Below are positions 53,292 through 61,890 of a DNA stretch of 64,000 bases, one piece after another. Made by a program: the position numbers and the translations under genes. Each line of letters opens with the position of its first letter. Positions within the stretch are counted from its first letter, which is position 1. The notes beneath the pieces were generated by a model. It was not told the DNA's origin, ran no database searches, and saw only the letters and a list, made by a program, of their open reading frames with translations. Location of the stretch: assembly GCA_024742455.1 (NCBI GenBank), contig JANSYL010000009.1, positions 1 to 64,000 of the forward strand, given 5' to 3'. The stretch comes from Paracoccaceae bacterium. Its GTDB lineage: Bacteria; Pseudomonadota; Alphaproteobacteria; Rhodobacterales; Rhodobacteraceae.

Positions 53292-54392
53292 TCACAAAAC
53301 CCCCTCCCACACCGCCTGCGGCAGCACATGCACCCCCGCCTCTGCCGCCGCACCGTCCCCCACCACATACCCGATCCCCGCCGCCATCACTGCCAGCGTC
53401 ACGTCGAAGGCGTTCAGGCTGTCGCCTTCCCCGCCCGTCAGGTTCGCCATCGCCCCGCCCACGAACAAATGCACCCGGTGGCCCGAGGGCAGGCTGTGGG
53501 TCGTCACGCCCGGGGTCGGCGTCTCGGACGGCAGGGCCAGCAACGGCCCCAGCTCGATCTCGTCGATCAGGTGCCCCGCGTTCAGCAACAGGCACCCGTC
53601 CCGCAGCCCTCTCATCACCGGGAACGGCAGCACATGCCGCGCCCCGGTGGCGGTGACGATCACGTCGGCCTCGCCCGCCAGCGCCTCTACCGTGCCGAAC
53701 CGCCACCCGTCATAGCGCGCCTGCAACGCGCGCCCCGGGTCGACCTCGGCCACCATCACCGTCCCGCCGAAGGCCCGCGCGCTCGCCGCCAGCCCCTGGC
53801 CCACGGACCCGTAGCCCACGACCAGCACCGTCTTCTCATGCAGGCTGAGCAGCGTCCGCTGGAACAGCGCGGCCCATGTCGTCAGCCCGACCATGTGCCG
53901 GTTGTGCAGCCCCTCCTTCACCGGCAGGTCGTCCCAGTTGAAGATTGGCCATGGCGGCAGCGCGCCTTGCAGCCGGTTCATCCCCGATCCCGTCGCCTCC
54001 AGCCCCGCACGCACGGAAGGCATCGCGCGGCCGGTGGTCAGCAGGTGATGGGTGTAATCCGCCCCCATCTCGCTCAGATGCGTGGGCGCCCAGTCGATCC
54101 CCCCGGCGATCGCTGTGTCCCAATCGGCCTGCCCCATGTCCTTCCACGCGACCACCTCGGCCCCCAGGCCCCGCATCTCCGCCACCACCGCGTCGCGCAC
54201 GGTCGCGGGGTTGCAGGTGGTGATGTAGAGTTCCGCGCCTTTGGCGCGCAGCCCCGCCACCAGCGGCACCATCTTCATGTCCAGATGCATCGACATCGCC
54301 AGCCGCACGCCTTGCATGTCAGGCAGGCCCGACACGGCGCGGGCGACGCGCGGCATCTGCGCAGCGGCCCATTCCGGCGTGATCCCGGTCAC
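53292..54392 (-). CDS. S-adenosylhomocysteine hydrolase-like protein, short and altered
   Basis: 366 residues resembling adenosylhomocysteinase in its substrate and NAD domains: MSMHLDMKMVPLVAGLRAKGAE, then VLVVGYGSVGQGLA (NAD loop, GYGDVGKG in SAHH) and LNAGHLIDEIEL. It is about 100 residues shorter than typical SAHH and lacks the C-terminal Lys/Tyr NAD-closing tail. In the catalytic block VKEGLHN the Lys and Asn remain but the Asp of K...DN is His. It therefore may have changed activity. It overlaps the upstream MFS gene (ATGA). Confidence 0.78.
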   Translation of the reverse strand: MTGITPEWAAAQMPRVARAVSGLPDMQGVRLAMSMHLDMKMVPLVAGLRAKGAELYITTCNPATVRDAVVAEMRGLGAEVVAWKDMGQADWDTAIAGGIDWAPTHLSEMGADYTHHLLTTGRAMPSVRAGLEATGSGMNRLQGALPPWPIFNWDDLPVKEGLHNRHMVGLTTWAALFQRTLLSLHEKTVLVVGYGSVGQGLAASARAFGGTVMVAEVDPGRALQARYDGWRFGTVEALAGEADVIVTATGARHVLPFPVMRGLRDGCLLLNAGHLIDEIELGPLLALPSETPTPGVTTHSLPSGHRVHLFVGGAMANLTGGEGDSLNAFDVTLAVMAAGIGYVVGDGAAAEAGVHVLPQAVWEGVL

Positions 54393-55672
54393 CCGCGCCC
54401 CTCCGCGGCGTCGGCTTCCGGGCCGTCGAAGGGCAGCGCCTCCTCCTCGCCGGCGCCCAGGGCCGCGGTTTCGGGGGTCGCGCTGCGGGCGGGCACGCTG
54501 ATCTGGAAGGCGACCTTGTCTGCCTCGGGCGGGGCGGCGCGCTGCAGGATGCGCCAGACGGCGAACCCGATGATCGCCAGATGCGCCGCCACCATCGTCA
54601 GGAACAGGCCCTCCGGCCCGATCCCCTGCATCACCGCCCCGGCCGCCAGCGGCCCCAGGATCGCCCCCATCCCGAAGACCAGCAGCAACCCCCCCGACAC
54701 CTGGATCGCGGTGCCCGGCGGGGCGTGGTCATTGGCATGGGCGATGATCACCGGATACATCGAAAAGATCGCCGCACCCAGCAGCCCCACCAGCACCAGG
54801 TTCGCCGTGTCGCCTGCAGGTGCCGCGATGACGAAGGCCAGATCGGCCAGCAACGCCACCCCGGCAATCCCCACCAGCACCCAGCGCCGGTCGGTCCGGT
54901 CGCTGATCCAGCCCACCGGCAATTGCGCCAGCGCGCCTGCCAGGATCGGGATGCTGGCAAACAGCGCGATGGTGGCGATGGGCAGGCCAATGCGTTCGCC
55001 ATAGACCGCCGCCAGCGTCCCGAACGCCCCGTTCGACACGCCGACCAGCAACACCGCCCCCACCGCCACCGGCGAATTGCGCCACAGCGCGGGCAGGTTC
55101 AGCCGCACCTCGGTCAGCGGCGCGGGCGCGGCCGATGTCGACAGCGCCGTCGGCACCAGCGCCAGGCAATAGACCATCGCGCCCAGCGCGAAGAACAGGA
55201 ACCCGGTCGTGTCCCCGAGCGAGATCACCAGTTGCCCCGCCGTCGCCGCCGCCAGGTTCACCATCGTGTAGATGCCGAAAATCGTGCCCCGCGTGCGCGC
55301 ATCGGCCCGGTCGCTCAGCCAGGATTCCACGATCATCGCCGCGCCCGCGAAACAGAAGCCCGACACCGCGCGCGTGGGGATCCAGGCCCAGTCGGTCACC
55401 ACCAGGGCCTGGCTCAGGATGGCGATGGCCGCCAGCGCGCACATGACCCCGAAGGTGCGGATATGGCCCACCGCGCCCACAAGGCGTGGCACCAGCACGC
55501 AGCCCGCCACGTATCCGATGGCCCAGCCCGTGCCCAGCAGGCCCAGGGCGGTGTCCGAAAACCCTTCCTGCGCGCCGCGCACCGGCAGGATCAGCCCGTT
55601 GATCCCGCCCGCGAACAGCAGCAGGGCCGACCCGGTCAGAAGCGCGGTGATGGGAAGCAGATGCCGGATCAT
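54389..55672 (-). CDS. Major facilitator superfamily transporter (YcaD-like)
   Basis: 427 residues with about twelve hydrophobic spans. The loop RADARTRGTIFGIYTMVNLAAATAG and VESWLSDRA place it near the YcaD-type MFS group. SDRTDRRWVLVG is the usual charged loop between the halves. The last 50 residues are a cytoplasmic, acidic tail (GAGEEEALPFDGPEADAAEG). The SAHH-like gene overlaps its stop (ATGA), so both are probably expressed together and may handle the same nucleoside or sulfur compound; this is inference. Divergent from pgsA. Confidence 0.87.
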   Translation of the reverse strand: MIRHLLPITALLTGSALLLFAGGINGLILPVRGAQEGFSDTALGLLGTGWAIGYVAGCVLVPRLVGAVGHIRTFGVMCALAAIAILSQALVVTDWAWIPTRAVSGFCFAGAAMIVESWLSDRADARTRGTIFGIYTMVNLAAATAGQLVISLGDTTGFLFFALGAMVYCLALVPTALSTSAAPAPLTEVRLNLPALWRNSPVAVGAVLLVGVSNGAFGTLAAVYGERIGLPIATIALFASIPILAGALAQLPVGWISDRTDRRWVLVGIAGVALLADLAFVIAAPAGDTANLVLVGLLGAAIFSMYPVIIAHANDHAPPGTAIQVSGGLLLVFGMGAILGPLAAGAVMQGIGPEGLFLTMVAAHLAIIGFAVWRILQRAAPPEADKVAFQISVPARSATPETAALGAGEEEALPFDGPEADAAEGRG

Positions 55673-55754
55673 GACCCGATGCTAGCCTGCCCTCCCTGCG
55701 CCCGGAACCCCCGATGCTCTGGCCCCGGCGCGCGCGCTGCGCTACACCCGCGCC

Positions 55755-56420
55755 ATGCGCATGACCCTGCCCAACGCCCTGACCGTTTTCCGCCTCTGGG
55801 CCGCGCCCGGGGTGGTGCTGGCCTTTCTCGTCCTGCCGCGCCCCTATGCCGACTGGACCGCGCTGACCTTGTTCATCGCCGCCTCCGTCACCGACTACCT
55901 CGACGGCTATCTGGCGCGCAAATGGGACCAGGTGACGAAGCTGGGCACCATGCTCGACCCGATTGCCGACAAGGCGATGGTGGTGCTGGCGCTGGCGGTG
56001 GTGCTGGCGCTCAACGGTGCGATGCCGGTGCTGCTGGTGCCCGTCGCGATCATCCTGTTCCGCGAGGTTTTCGTATCCGGCCTGCGCGAATTCCTGGGCG
56101 ATACCGCGGGCACGCTGGCGGTCACCAGGCTCGCCAAATGGAAGACGACGGTGCAGATGCTGGCCATCGCGCTGCTGTTCGCCTGGGGCCTTTTCGACCA
56201 TTATTTCTACATGCAGGTCCTCGGGATGGATCCGGGCATCGTCGGCGGTATCCTGTCGGGTGAGATCGCCGATGACGTGGGCCTGAACTGGAAACGCTGG
56301 GGTCTGCTGATCACGTCGAACGGGGGCATCCTGCTGCTCTGGGCGGCGGCGCTGCTGACCCTGATCACCGGCATCGACTATTACCGCAAGGCCCGCCCCC
56401 ATCTGCAGGAGGGTCCATGA
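55755..56420 (+). CDS. pgsA: CDP-diacylglycerol-glycerol-3-phosphate 3-phosphatidyltransferase
   Basis: 221 residues with four to six hydrophobic spans. The CDP-alcohol phosphotransferase motif is complete: DGYLARKWDQVTKLGTMLDPIADK, giving D-G-x2-A-R-x8-G-x3-D-x3-D. It makes phosphatidylglycerol-phosphate, the first committed step to phosphatidylglycerol. ATG 55755 (MRMTLPNALTVFRL) or 55761 may start it. moaD overlaps by 4 bases. Confidence 0.95.
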   Translation: MRMTLPNALTVFRLWAAPGVVLAFLVLPRPYADWTALTLFIAASVTDYLDGYLARKWDQVTKLGTMLDPIADKAMVVLALAVVLALNGAMPVLLVPVAIILFREVFVSGLREFLGDTAGTLAVTRLAKWKTTVQMLAIALLFAWGLFDHYFYMQVLGMDPGIVGGILSGEIADDVGLNWKRWGLLITSNGGILLLWAAALLTLITGIDYYRKARPHLQEGP

Positions 56421-56668
56421 AGATCGAGATCCGCTATTTCGCATGGGTCCGCGAACGCGTCGGCGCCGCCTCGGAAACGCTTGAGACCGAGGCCGCCACT
56501 ATCGCCGATCTCATCGCCGAACTTTCGGCGCTGAGCGAGGGGCATCGCCACGCCTTCTCCGACCCCGAGGCGATCCGCGCCGCGCTCGACCAGACGCTGG
56601 TCGACATGGATGCCCCGATCGCGGGCGCGCATGAGGTGGCCTTTTTCCCGCCGATGACCGGCGGCTGA
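56417..56668 (+). CDS. moaD: Molybdopterin synthase sulfur-carrier subunit MoaD
   Basis: 83 residues of the ubiquitin-like fold, ending in PPMTGG; the terminal Gly-Gly is thiocarboxylated and donates sulfur to precursor Z in molybdopterin synthesis. KIEIRYFAWVRERVGAASE is the usual N-terminus. ATGA overlap with pgsA and 3-base spacing to moaE show one operon. Confidence 0.95.
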   Translation: MKIEIRYFAWVRERVGAASETLETEAATIADLIAELSALSEGHRHAFSDPEAIRAALDQTLVDMDAPIAGAHEVAFFPPMTGG

Positions 56669-56671
56669 CCG

Positions 56672-57118
56672 ATGCAGCGCGTCACCGTGCAGCACGGTCC
56701 GTTCGATCCCGGGGCGATCCTGTCGGCCTTCACGGGGCTGGCCGACGGCGCCGGGGCCGTGGTCAGCTTTTCCGGCATCACCCGCGATCTCGCCGCGCAT
56801 GATCTCGTGGCGATGGAGATCGAACATTACCCCGGCATGACCGAGGCCGCGCTCGAGGATATCCGCAGCCGGGCCATCGCCCGTTTCGACCTCATCGATG
56901 CGCTGGTGCTGCACCGGTATGGCCGCCTTGCCCCGGGCGATCCGATCATGATGGTCGCCACCGCCGCCCGTCACCGGGCCGCGGCCTTCAAGGGGGCGGA
57001 GTTCCTGATGGATTACCTGAAGTCCCGCGCCCCGTTCTGGAAAAAGGAAATCACCGCGACCGGTGCTGCATGGGTCGCGGCAAAAGACGACGATGAGGCG
57101 GCGCTCACCCGCTGGTGA
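56672..57118 (+). CDS. moaE: Molybdopterin synthase catalytic subunit MoaE
   Basis: 148 residues of MoaE. The family pattern is GAVVSFSGITRD, MEIEHYPGMTE, VLHRYGRLAPGD and the catalytic Lys block LKSRAPFWKKEI. The enzyme joins with MoaD to convert precursor Z to molybdopterin. It ends the pgsA-moaD-moaE operon and is convergent with the OmpA-associated pair. Confidence 0.95.
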   Translation: MQRVTVQHGPFDPGAILSAFTGLADGAGAVVSFSGITRDLAAHDLVAMEIEHYPGMTEAALEDIRSRAIARFDLIDALVLHRYGRLAPGDPIMMVATAARHRAAAFKGAEFLMDYLKSRAPFWKKEITATGAAWVAAKDDDEAALTRW

Positions 57119-57125
57119 CCCCCCG

Positions 57126-57145
57126 CTTCTTCTTTCCCCAAATAC
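57126..57145. repeat. Short pyrimidine-rich element resembling a Rhodobacterales intergenic repeat
   Basis: CTTCTTCTTTCCCCAAATAC stands just after the moaE stop, in the 128-base gap before a convergent gene. The CCCCAAATAC core with a preceding CTTCTT tract resembles a short element I have seen repeated in Rhodobacteraceae intergenic DNA, often near gene ends. I saw only this copy in the window, so it is a weak call. The rest of the gap is GC-rich. Confidence 0.35.
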
Positions 57146-57246
57146 GTCTCCGCCGCGCGCCACCCTGCGCATCGCCTGATCGTCCTGTCCGTGGCAACGC
57201 GGCCCGCCGACCGCCCCGCAGGGGCGCGAGGCGGGGTGCTGCCCGG

Positions 57247-57576
57247 TCAGGCCTGCTGCGTCACCCGCTCGATATAGACGCGCAATTCCTCTGCCTCGTG
57301 GCGGGCATCGCGCAGCCCGTCCATCGCGGCGCGCAGCTCCGCCTCGGTCTGGCTCAGCTGGTTGGTCAGTTCGGCCTCGCGCTGCTGCAGATAGGCGATC
57401 GCCTGGTCCCGGGTTTCCTCGGCATCGTGCAGCGATTTGGCCAGCGCCTCCATCTCGTTCAGATCGGCGCTGGTGACCTGGCTGAATTTCGTGACCAGCC
57501 AATGCGCCAGCCAGCCCAGCATGAAGGCCACGAACAGGATCACCGCGATCGCGATGATAAACTCCAGACGGTTCAT
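57247..57576 (-). CDS. Single-span membrane protein with coiled coil, unknown function
   Basis: 109 residues. One hydrophobic span near 6-28 (IIAIAVILFVAFMLGWLAH) is followed by a helical segment (about 38-105) rich in Glu, Ala, Gln and Leu, e.g. LNEMEALAKSLHDAEETRDQ, fitting a coiled coil. The ATG overlaps the stop of the OmpA-domain gene (ATGA), so it is coupled to it. No family name is recognised; a role in envelope organisation beside the OmpA protein is inferred from position. Confidence 0.78.
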   Translation of the reverse strand: MNRLEFIIAIAVILFVAFMLGWLAHWLVTKFSQVTSADLNEMEALAKSLHDAEETRDQAIAYLQQREAELTNQLSQTEAELRAAMDGLRDARHEAEELRVYIERVTQQA

Positions 57577-59531
57577 TCGTCGTCTCCCTCTGCCGCCTCT
57601 GCGGCGGCTTGGACCACGCTGTCGGGCCGCATCGCGGGCCGGAACTCGGCCAGTTCCGCCAGCCGCGCCGCCGCCTCGGCCAGTTCTTCCTCGGCCTCCA
57701 GCGCCTCTTGTTCGACCACCGCCTCCGACAACAGCCGGAAGGCGATGCGCCGGTTCTGCTCGCGCCCCTCTTCGGTGTCGTTATCGGCGATGGGCTGGCT
57801 TTCGCCATAGCCCTGCGCGATCAGGTTCGACACCAGCACATTGCGCGCCAGAAGCCCGTTCAGAACCGAATCCGCCCGCGCCTGGCTGAGGTTGAGGTTC
57901 AATTCCTCGCTGCCCTGGCTGTCGGTATGGCCGCCGATCTCCATCCGCACATGCCGGCAATCGGGCAGGATTTCCGCGATCCGGTCCAGGATCAGGCCCG
58001 CCTCCTCGGTGATCTCGACCGATCCCGGCTCGAAGACGATCTTGCCATTGTCCTCCTGCACCGCCTGCAGGCGCGCGATGCATTCCTCGGGCGAGGCCAG
58101 CGAGGCCACCGGATCGAGGCTTTCGTCATAGCGGATGTCGAGGTTGAAATCCCCTGACCGGCCCAGCCGCTCGGTCAGAAGCCGCGCCACGTCCGACCCG
58201 ATCTCGGAATCGCCGCTGCGGCCTTCCAGGCGGATCAGGTCAGGCTCCACCGTCAGCGTGCCCTCGGCCAGCAGCGCCAGCGCATCTAGCCCCACCATGG
58301 CCCGCATCGCCCAGCCCTCGGGCAGATCGGGCACCGCGCGGGTCGCCACATCGGTTTCGTCACGTCCGAAAACGGCCATCGCATAGGCGCTGACCGATGT
58401 GCCGACCGGTCCGCCGGGCACCCGGCCGCGCAACTCGACGGTGCCGGTATCGGCCAGCGTGGCGATGAACCGGGGCGGCCCGGCATTGCCCGCACCCGGC
58501 GGCGGCGGCAGCACGCCTTCCAGCGAAAACAGCTCGGGCAGCGCCACGCCCAGTTCGCCCGCGACCCGGTCGAACATGTCCTGCCCGGTGCCCGGTGCCG
58601 CCACCAGGGTCACATCGGCATCGGTGATCGTCACGGTGCCGCCGCCCAGTTCGGTCAATGCGGTGATCGCGCGGGTGACGGCATCGCCCCATTGCGGCGA
58701 CGGCGTGCCAAGCCCGACGCGGCAGGTGATCGGCTCTTCCGCGCCGGCCGCAGCAGCGGCGGCCACGATCCGGTCGCGCGCGGCATCGGTATCGGCGGCG
58801 CAGGTATCGAACCGGGCCCCGTCGGCGTCGATGATGAACCGCGTGGTGAAGGGCGTGATCACCGGGCGCGGGGCCGAGATATCCAGCATAACCTCCACGC
58901 CCTGCGGCTGGCCCTGTTCCAGCGCGGCCAGAACCTCGGCGCGTTCGGCGGCGCTTTCGCTGATCGCCTGCACCTCGACGAGATCCTCGTAGACCGTCAC
59001 CTTCGACCGGGGCAGGTCGGTCAGCGCGCGCAGCCCGAAATCCAGCGCCGCCTCCCAGGTGGCGGGGGCGGGGAAATCGGCGGTCTCGACCATGTTGGTC
59101 ACCTCGACCCCCGCCGCGATATCCGCGATCCCGTCGGTGACCGGCGCGGTCCCCGTCTCGGTGGGGACCAGGCCGATCAGCTGGATGCCGTCATCATTGC
59201 GCAGCATGTCCAGCGAAAACCGCGGCGGCGTCACCGTCTGGGTCTGCCGCACGCTCATCATGTTGATTACCCGATCGGCGTCGACCACCGTGCCGGCAAG
59301 GCGGAAGGCACTGAAATTGCTGGCTTCGTCCGGCGCGGTGCCATGCAGCATCACCTGCAGCCCGTCCGCCGTCACCTGCACCCAGTCATGGCCTTCGATG
59401 GTCAGCGCGCTGTCCACTGCTTCGACCGACCGCCGCTCCACCGTCACCGCGGACAGGAACGCCACACCCGCCGCAAGCAAGGCCGCCGCCACGAAGGAGG
59501 CCAGGGCGATGAGTTGCGGGAAACGGCTCAT
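57573..59531 (-). CDS. OmpA-domain envelope protein
   Basis: 652 residues. One N-terminal hydrophobic span (about 7-30) acts as an anchor; a long region (about 40-520) made of several repeated, BON-like and Pro/Ala-rich beta units follows. The C-terminal OmpA/MotB peptidoglycan-binding domain has GSVEITEEAGLILDRIAEIL, MEIGGHTDSQGSEELNLNLSQARADSV and a final helix. The last part is Glu/Ala rich. It would link inner membrane and peptidoglycan. The downstream coiled-coil membrane gene overlaps by 4 bases. Confidence 0.87.
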   Translation of the reverse strand: MSRFPQLIALASFVAAALLAAGVAFLSAVTVERRSVEAVDSALTIEGHDWVQVTADGLQVMLHGTAPDEASNFSAFRLAGTVVDADRVINMMSVRQTQTVTPPRFSLDMLRNDDGIQLIGLVPTETGTAPVTDGIADIAAGVEVTNMVETADFPAPATWEAALDFGLRALTDLPRSKVTVYEDLVEVQAISESAAERAEVLAALEQGQPQGVEVMLDISAPRPVITPFTTRFIIDADGARFDTCAADTDAARDRIVAAAAAAGAEEPITCRVGLGTPSPQWGDAVTRAITALTELGGGTVTITDADVTLVAAPGTGQDMFDRVAGELGVALPELFSLEGVLPPPPGAGNAGPPRFIATLADTGTVELRGRVPGGPVGTSVSAYAMAVFGRDETDVATRAVPDLPEGWAMRAMVGLDALALLAEGTLTVEPDLIRLEGRSGDSEIGSDVARLLTERLGRSGDFNLDIRYDESLDPVASLASPEECIARLQAVQEDNGKIVFEPGSVEITEEAGLILDRIAEILPDCRHVRMEIGGHTDSQGSEELNLNLSQARADSVLNGLLARNVLVSNLIAQGYGESQPIADNDTEEGREQNRRIAFRLLSEAVVEQEALEAEEELAEAAARLAELAEFRPAMRPDSVVQAAAEAAEGDDE

Positions 59532-59590
59532 GGGGATCCGGTGATACCTGCGGTTCGGGCCTTCCTATCGCCTTGTGACGGGCGGTTCAA

Positions 59591-60553
59591 TCAGACCAGC
59601 GCCGCACCGGCGAAAAACAGCGCGACCAGAAGCCCCGCGTCGCGGTTCGACCGGAACAGCCGAAGGCACAGGGCGGGGTCGGAAATGTCCAGCCGACCCA
59701 ATTGCCAGGCAAGGTGCCAGCCCATCGCCCAGACCCCGGCAATGCCCAGGACCAGCGCCAGAACATCGCCCGTCGCCGCCAGCGCCAGCACCACCGCCGC
59801 GCCGAGCAGAAGGACGGTGGCCACCAGGAACCCGCGCAGCCAGGTCTTTGTCACGTCCCCGAACAGCCGCGCGGTCGATTTCACGCCGATCAGCGCGTCA
59901 TCCTCGGTGTCCTGGTGGGCATAGATCGTGTCGTAGAAAAGCGTCCAGGCGATCCCGCCGACATACAGCAGCACGGCGGGCCAGCCCAGGCTGCCGGTCG
60001 AGGCTGTCCAGGCCAGAAGCGCCCCCCAGTTGAAGGCGATCCCCAGAAACACCTGAGGCCACCAGGTGAAGCGTTTTGCAAAAGGGTAGATGGCCACCGG
60101 GACCAGCGACAGGATGCCCAGCAGGATGGCGTTCAGGTTGAAGCTCAGCAGGATGCCGAAGGCGATCAGCGATTGCAGGACGGCCCAGATCAGCGCCTGC
60201 CGGGTCGTAACCTGCCCCGACGGGATCGGGCGCGACCGGGTGCGCGCCACGGCGGCGTCGATGTCGCGGTCGGTGATGTCGTTCCAGGTGCAGCCCGCCC
60301 CCCGCATCAGGAAGGCGCCGATCGCGCAGCCCAGAACGATCCAGAGGTCGGTGGGCGTCACTTGTCCGCTCGCTGCCGCCGCCAGCCCTACGCCCCACCA
60401 GCAGGGCAGCAGCAACAGCCATGTGCCGATCGGCCGGTCGGCCCGGCTCAGCCTCAGGTAGGGCCGCGTCGCCGGCGGCGCGATCCGGTCCACCCAGTTG
60501 CCGCGCACCGCGTCGGCGACCTGTCCCTCTGGCGTTCTGCCTGCCTCGGCCAT
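59591..60553 (-). CDS. ubiA: 4-hydroxybenzoate polyprenyltransferase
   Basis: 320 residues with about eight hydrophobic spans. The two Asp-rich sites are NDITDRDID and YAHQDTEDD, which bind the Mg-diphosphate of the polyprenyl donor. RPIGTWLLLLPCWWG and RSRPIPSGQV are family blocks. It joins 4-hydroxybenzoate to the chain made by the polyprenyl synthase at 28.6 kb, so both serve ubiquinone synthesis. Its ATG at 60553 is 12 bases from the divergent rsmE ATG. Confidence 0.95.
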   Translation of the reverse strand: MAEAGRTPEGQVADAVRGNWVDRIAPPATRPYLRLSRADRPIGTWLLLLPCWWGVGLAAAASGQVTPTDLWIVLGCAIGAFLMRGAGCTWNDITDRDIDAAVARTRSRPIPSGQVTTRQALIWAVLQSLIAFGILLSFNLNAILLGILSLVPVAIYPFAKRFTWWPQVFLGIAFNWGALLAWTASTGSLGWPAVLLYVGGIAWTLFYDTIYAHQDTEDDALIGVKSTARLFGDVTKTWLRGFLVATVLLLGAAVVLALAATGDVLALVLGIAGVWAMGWHLAWQLGRLDISDPALCLRLFRSNRDAGLLVALFFAGAALV

Positions 60554-60565
60554 AGGGTCCGCTCC

Positions 60566-61294
60566 ATGTCTGATCGCCCCAAGATACGGCTGTATGTAGA
60601 GCACCCGCTGGGGCCGGGGCAAAGCGTTCCCCTGTCGCGGGATCAGGCGCATTACCTGATATCGGTGATGCGCCTTGCGGCGGGGGCCGAGGTGGCGCTT
60701 TTCAACGGGCGCGACGGCGAATGGCGCGCCCGGATCGCCGAGGCGCACAAGCGGGGCGCGGTTCTGACCTGCGATCATCAGACCGCCCCGCAGCAGGCGC
60801 CGCCCGATCTCTGGCTCCTTTTTGCGCCGATCAAGAAGGCGCGCACCGATTTCATCGTCGAGAAGGCCGCCGAAATGGGCGCGGCGCGGATCGTGCCGGT
60901 GCGGACCGATTTCACCAATTCCGACCGCATCCGGCAGGACCGGCTGCAGGCTCATGCCATCGAGGCGGCCGAGCAATGCGGCGGCACCTACGTGCCCGGG
61001 GTGGCCGCGCTGCAAAGCCTCGACGCCGTGCTGGCGGACTGGCCCGGGGACCGTACCCTTGTCTTCGCGGATGAGGGCAGGGTCGGCGCGCATGACAGCT
61101 TTGCCGCGCTGCCGACGGGTCCCGCCGCGATCCTGATCGGCCCTGAGGGCGGGTTTTCCGAGGCTGAACGCGCGCGCCTGACCGCTCTGCCACAGGTCAC
61201 CCCGGTCAGCCTCGGCCCCCGCATCCTGCGCGCCGATACCGCCGCCGTCGCCGCGCTGGCGCTCTGGCAGGCGGCGCGGGGGGATTGGAAATGA
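60566..61294 (+). CDS. rsmE: 16S rRNA (uracil1498-N3)-methyltransferase RsmE
   Basis: 242 residues of the SPOUT methyltransferase RsmE. An N-terminal PUA-like domain (RLYVEHPLGPGQSVPLSRDQAHYL) precedes the knotted domain with LIGPEGGFSEAERARL and LGPRILRADTAAVAAL, the SAM-binding knot. It modifies U1498 of 16S rRNA. ATG 60566 is fixed by MSDRPKIRLYV. It is divergent from ubiA with 12 bases between starts and overlaps the next gene (ATGA). Confidence 0.94.
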   Translation: MSDRPKIRLYVEHPLGPGQSVPLSRDQAHYLISVMRLAAGAEVALFNGRDGEWRARIAEAHKRGAVLTCDHQTAPQQAPPDLWLLFAPIKKARTDFIVEKAAEMGAARIVPVRTDFTNSDRIRQDRLQAHAIEAAEQCGGTYVPGVAALQSLDAVLADWPGDRTLVFADEGRVGAHDSFAALPTGPAAILIGPEGGFSEAERARLTALPQVTPVSLGPRILRADTAAVAALALWQAARGDWK

Positions 61295-61827
61295 CCGGGT
61301 TCATCCGCCCCGAGGTTGCCACTGCGCTCCACCGCTGGCGCGAGGTCATCGCCGGGCTTGTCGTCATCGGCCTCGGCCTCTGGATCGCCCTGCAGCCCGG
61401 CCCCTTCGTGCAGGGTTTCGGGTGGGTGCTGATCGCGCTGGGGGCCATTGCCCTCCTGCCCGCGATCCGCCGCGCGCGGCTGTCGGGTGCGGCCCATCCC
61501 GGCAGCGGTCCCGGCATCGTCCGCGTCGACGAGGGGCGCGTGCTTTACATGGGTCCGGTCACGGGCGGCACCGTGGCCCTGCCCGACCTTACCCATCTGA
61601 GCCTGCGGCGCGACACCGGGGGGCGCACCGCCTGGGTGCTGGTCGATCCCACGGGGCTGATCACGGTGCCCACCGACGCCGCCGGGGCCGAGGCGCTGAT
61701 GGATGCGCTGCTGACGCTGGATGGGCTGACGCCCGGGCGCCTGCATGCCGCGCTGACCAACAACGCGCCCGGCACCACCCGGCTTTGGGTGCGGTCCCGC
61801 ACGGACGCGGCACTTCCGCCCGCTTGA
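61291..61827 (+). CDS. Small two-span membrane protein of unknown function
   Basis: 178 residues, not recognised. Two hydrophobic helices near 19-37 (VIAGLVVIGLGLWIALQPG) and 42-60 (GFGWVLIALGAIALLPAI) form a hairpin, followed by a soluble domain (about 65-178) with GIVRVDEGRVLYMGPVTGG and DLTHLSLRRDTGGRTAWVL. The soluble part looks like a PH-like/beta-rich cytoplasmic domain. The ATG overlaps the rsmE TGA, and gshA follows 63 bases later. No function is inferred. Confidence 0.72.
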   Translation: MTGFIRPEVATALHRWREVIAGLVVIGLGLWIALQPGPFVQGFGWVLIALGAIALLPAIRRARLSGAAHPGSGPGIVRVDEGRVLYMGPVTGGTVALPDLTHLSLRRDTGGRTAWVLVDPTGLITVPTDAAGAEALMDALLTLDGLTPGRLHAALTNNAPGTTRLWVRSRTDAALPPA

Positions 61828-61890
61828 CAGCCCGCACCCGGCGGGTCAGTCCTGCCCCACCACGTGCCACGGCTGCCGGAGACAGACCCC

